Shown here piece by piece: positions 10,748 to 12,225 of a stretch of 12,225 nucleotides of DNA. Every line of letters begins with the position of its first letter. The first letter of the stretch is position 1. The notes under the pieces were generated by a model. That model was not told the DNA's origin, did not search any database, and was given only the letters and a program-made list of their open reading frames with translations. A program made the position numbers and the translations under genes. Origin of the DNA: Chloroflexia bacterium (GTDB lineage: Bacteria > Chloroflexota > Chloroflexia > Thermomicrobiales > UBA6265); assembly GCA_013698495.1 (NCBI GenBank), contig JACCUV010000172.1, forward strand, positions 1 through 12,225. Direction: 5' to 3'.

Positions 10748-12225
10748 ATGGGTGACTTGCTGATTTACCTCATCGGGGCCGTGCTTGTAGCTGGAATCAC
10801 CTTTCTCGCGACCTTTTTCTGGTTGGACAAGCGAGCTCAATCGCGAGTTCGGATCGCCCAGTCGGAAGCGGATCGCATCACTGAGGAGGCTGAGACCACG
10901 CGCCGAGATTCGGCTCTGGCAGCAAAGGATGAGGCGATACGATTACGTGGCGAACTCGATCGGGAGTTGAATCAACGCCGAGCGGAGAGCGAACGGATCG
11001 AGCGCCGAGTCGAACAAAAGGAAGAATCGATTGACAAAAAATCCCAGAATCTCGACCAACGAGAGCAGGGGATTCGGCGTCAGGAACAACAATTCACACA
11101 GTCCCAGGATACCTGGGAAGAGGAACGCGCCAAACAGGAACAGGATCTGGAGCGCGACAAGGGACGTCATCAGGAAGAGCTTGAGCGTGTCGCCGGATTG
11201 ACGGCTGACGAGGCGAAAGAAGAACTGATCGTCCTCGTCGAGCACGACGCTCGAAACATGGCGGCCCGGCGCGTGCACCAAATCGAACGCGAGGCCAGGG
11301 AAGATGCGGATCGCCGCTCCCGTAAGATTCTGGCGACGACGATTCAGCGCATCGCAACCGACTACGTTGCCGAATCGTCAATCACCGTTGTCCCGCTCCC
11401 GACCGATGAAATGAAGGGTCGTATTATCGGGCGCGAGGGCCGCAACATTCGCGCCCTGGAGATGGCGACCGGTGTCGACCTGATTGTTGACGATACGCCG
11501 GAAGCCGTAACCGTTTCCGGTTTCGATCCAGTTCGTCGTGAAGTTGCGCGGCGGGCGCTGACCAAACTCTTGCAGGATGGCCGCATCCACCCGGCGCGAA
11601 TCGAGGAAGTCGTTAGTAAAACGCAACTCGAACTCGATCAGGTTATGCGTGAGGAAGGCGAACGGGTCGCCTACGAGGCGAATGTGCCAGGCCTGCATCC
11701 CGATCTGATCAAGCTGTTGGGGCGGCTCAAATTCCGCACCAGCTATGGCCAAAATGTGTTGGCGCACTCGCTGGAAGTGTCGATTATTTGCGCCACCATG
11801 GCCGCGGAACTCGGCGCCGATGTGAACGTGGCCAAAACCGCGGGCCTGTTGCACGACATTGGCAAGGCGGTCGATCACGAGGTCGAGGGACCGCACGCGT
11901 TGATCGGCGCCGACATCGCCAAACGACTGGGGCGATCCTCCAGAATCGTGCACGCGATCGCCGCTCACCACAATGAAGAGGAACCAGCCACGATTGAGGC
12001 CTTCATCGTGCAAACGGCCGACGCCATCAGTGGCGCCCGGCCTGGCGCCCGGCGGGAGATGGTGGAAACCTACATCAAGCGCCTCGAAGCTCTTGAGGGC
12101 GTGGCAAATTCGTTCGATGGCGTGGACAAGTCGTTCGCGATCCAGGCTGGACGCGAAGTTCGGATTTTGGTGCAGCCGAGTTCAATCGACGATCTTGGCG
12201 CCACCCGACTGGCGCAGGACGTTGT
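10748..12225 (+). CDS. rny: Ribonuclease Y (3' end outside the window)
   Basis: 492 codons are visible; family members have about 510-520, so roughly 20-30 are missing. RNase Y is a membrane-anchored endoribonuclease that starts bulk mRNA decay. Order of parts: one transmembrane helix near residues 4-27 (LLIYLIGAVLVAGITFLATF), then a long charged coiled coil rich in Glu, Gln and Arg to about residue 190. Next is a KH RNA-binding domain with GRIIGREGRNIRALE (GREG at 228-231). Last is an HD phosphohydrolase domain with His340 (LAHSLEVS), His369-Asp370 (LLHDIGKA), His407-His408 and Asp425 (TADAISGARPGAR). The start ATG 10748 has AGGAG at 10735-10739, spacing 8. An in-frame ATG at 10727 lies upstream of that site and is unlikely. 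It diverges from the GNAT-NYN pair. Confidence 0.97.
   Translation, partial: MGDLLIYLIGAVLVAGITFLATFFWLDKRAQSRVRIAQSEADRITEEAETTRRDSALAAKDEAIRLRGELDRELNQRRAESERIERRVEQKEESIDKKSQNLDQREQGIRRQEQQFTQSQDTWEEERAKQEQDLERDKGRHQEELERVAGLTADEAKEELIVLVEHDARNMAARRVHQIEREAREDADRRSRKILATTIQRIATDYVAESSITVVPLPTDEMKGRIIGREGRNIRALEMATGVDLIVDDTPEAVTVSGFDPVRREVARRALTKLLQDGRIHPARIEEVVSKTQLELDQVMREEGERVAYEANVPGLHPDLIKLLGRLKFRTSYGQNVLAHSLEVSIICATMAAELGADVNVAKTAGLLHDIGKAVDHEVEGPHALIGADIAKRLGRSSRIVHAIAAHHNEEEPATIEAFIVQTADAISGARPGARREMVETYIKRLEALEGVANSFDGVDKSFAIQAGREVRILVQPSSIDDLGATRLAQDV

Noticed and set aside
1..12225. tRNA, rRNA, CRISPR array, transposase or phage genes
   Set aside because: I looked for regular spaced repeats, conserved RNA gene motifs and transposase-like proteins and saw none.

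Overview
The window is a stretch of bacterial chromosome with moderately high GC, frequent GTG starts and housekeeping genes. The order atpA-atpG-atpD-atpC followed by murA, a membrane-anchored RNase Y, a Dpm1-type glycosyltransferase and abundant dispersed palindromic repeats fit a Chloroflexota bacterium, perhaps of the Thermomicrobia. That assignment is inference from gene order and style, not from a phylogenetic marker.

Layout. Positions 1-3438 hold the 3' half of the F1 ATP synthase operon: the end of atpA, then atpG, atpD and atpC, all on +. The gaps inside this operon are unusually long (about 100, 190 and 180 nt). Two of the gaps, and the gap after atpC, contain long imperfect stem-loops that look like one repeat family with outer arms of the GTAGGGG or GGGCGGAC type. 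Positions 3795-5159 encode MurA, the first committed enzyme of peptidoglycan synthesis, with Asp in place of the catalytic Cys that fosfomycin attacks.

Positions 5532-6673 carry a two-gene, translationally coupled unit: a stand-alone response-regulator receiver domain and a polyprenol-phosphate-mannose-synthase-like glycosyltransferase. A quasi-palindromic repeat of about 150-160 bp lies on each side of this pair (5257-5404 and 6751-6911). Positions 7169-8428 encode a YcaQ-type DNA interstrand-crosslink glycosylase with the QxD active-site motif. It converges on a minus-strand pair made of a GNAT acetyltransferase (upstream) and an NYN-domain putative ribonuclease with LOTUS-like and winged-helix-like C-terminal regions (downstream). 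Diverging from that pair, rny (RNase Y) starts at 10748 and runs off the window about 20-30 codons short of its expected end.

Functionally, the left part is energy and envelope metabolism. The middle is a regulator-glycosyltransferase pair plus DNA repair. The right part has two putative RNA-cleaving enzymes, NYN and RNase Y, transcribed divergently from a shared control region. I see no tRNA, rRNA, CRISPR array, transposase gene or phage gene. The best candidates for something undescribed are the repeat family threaded through the atp operon, the repeat-flanked receiver-glycosyltransferase pair, and the NYN/GNAT pair next to rny.
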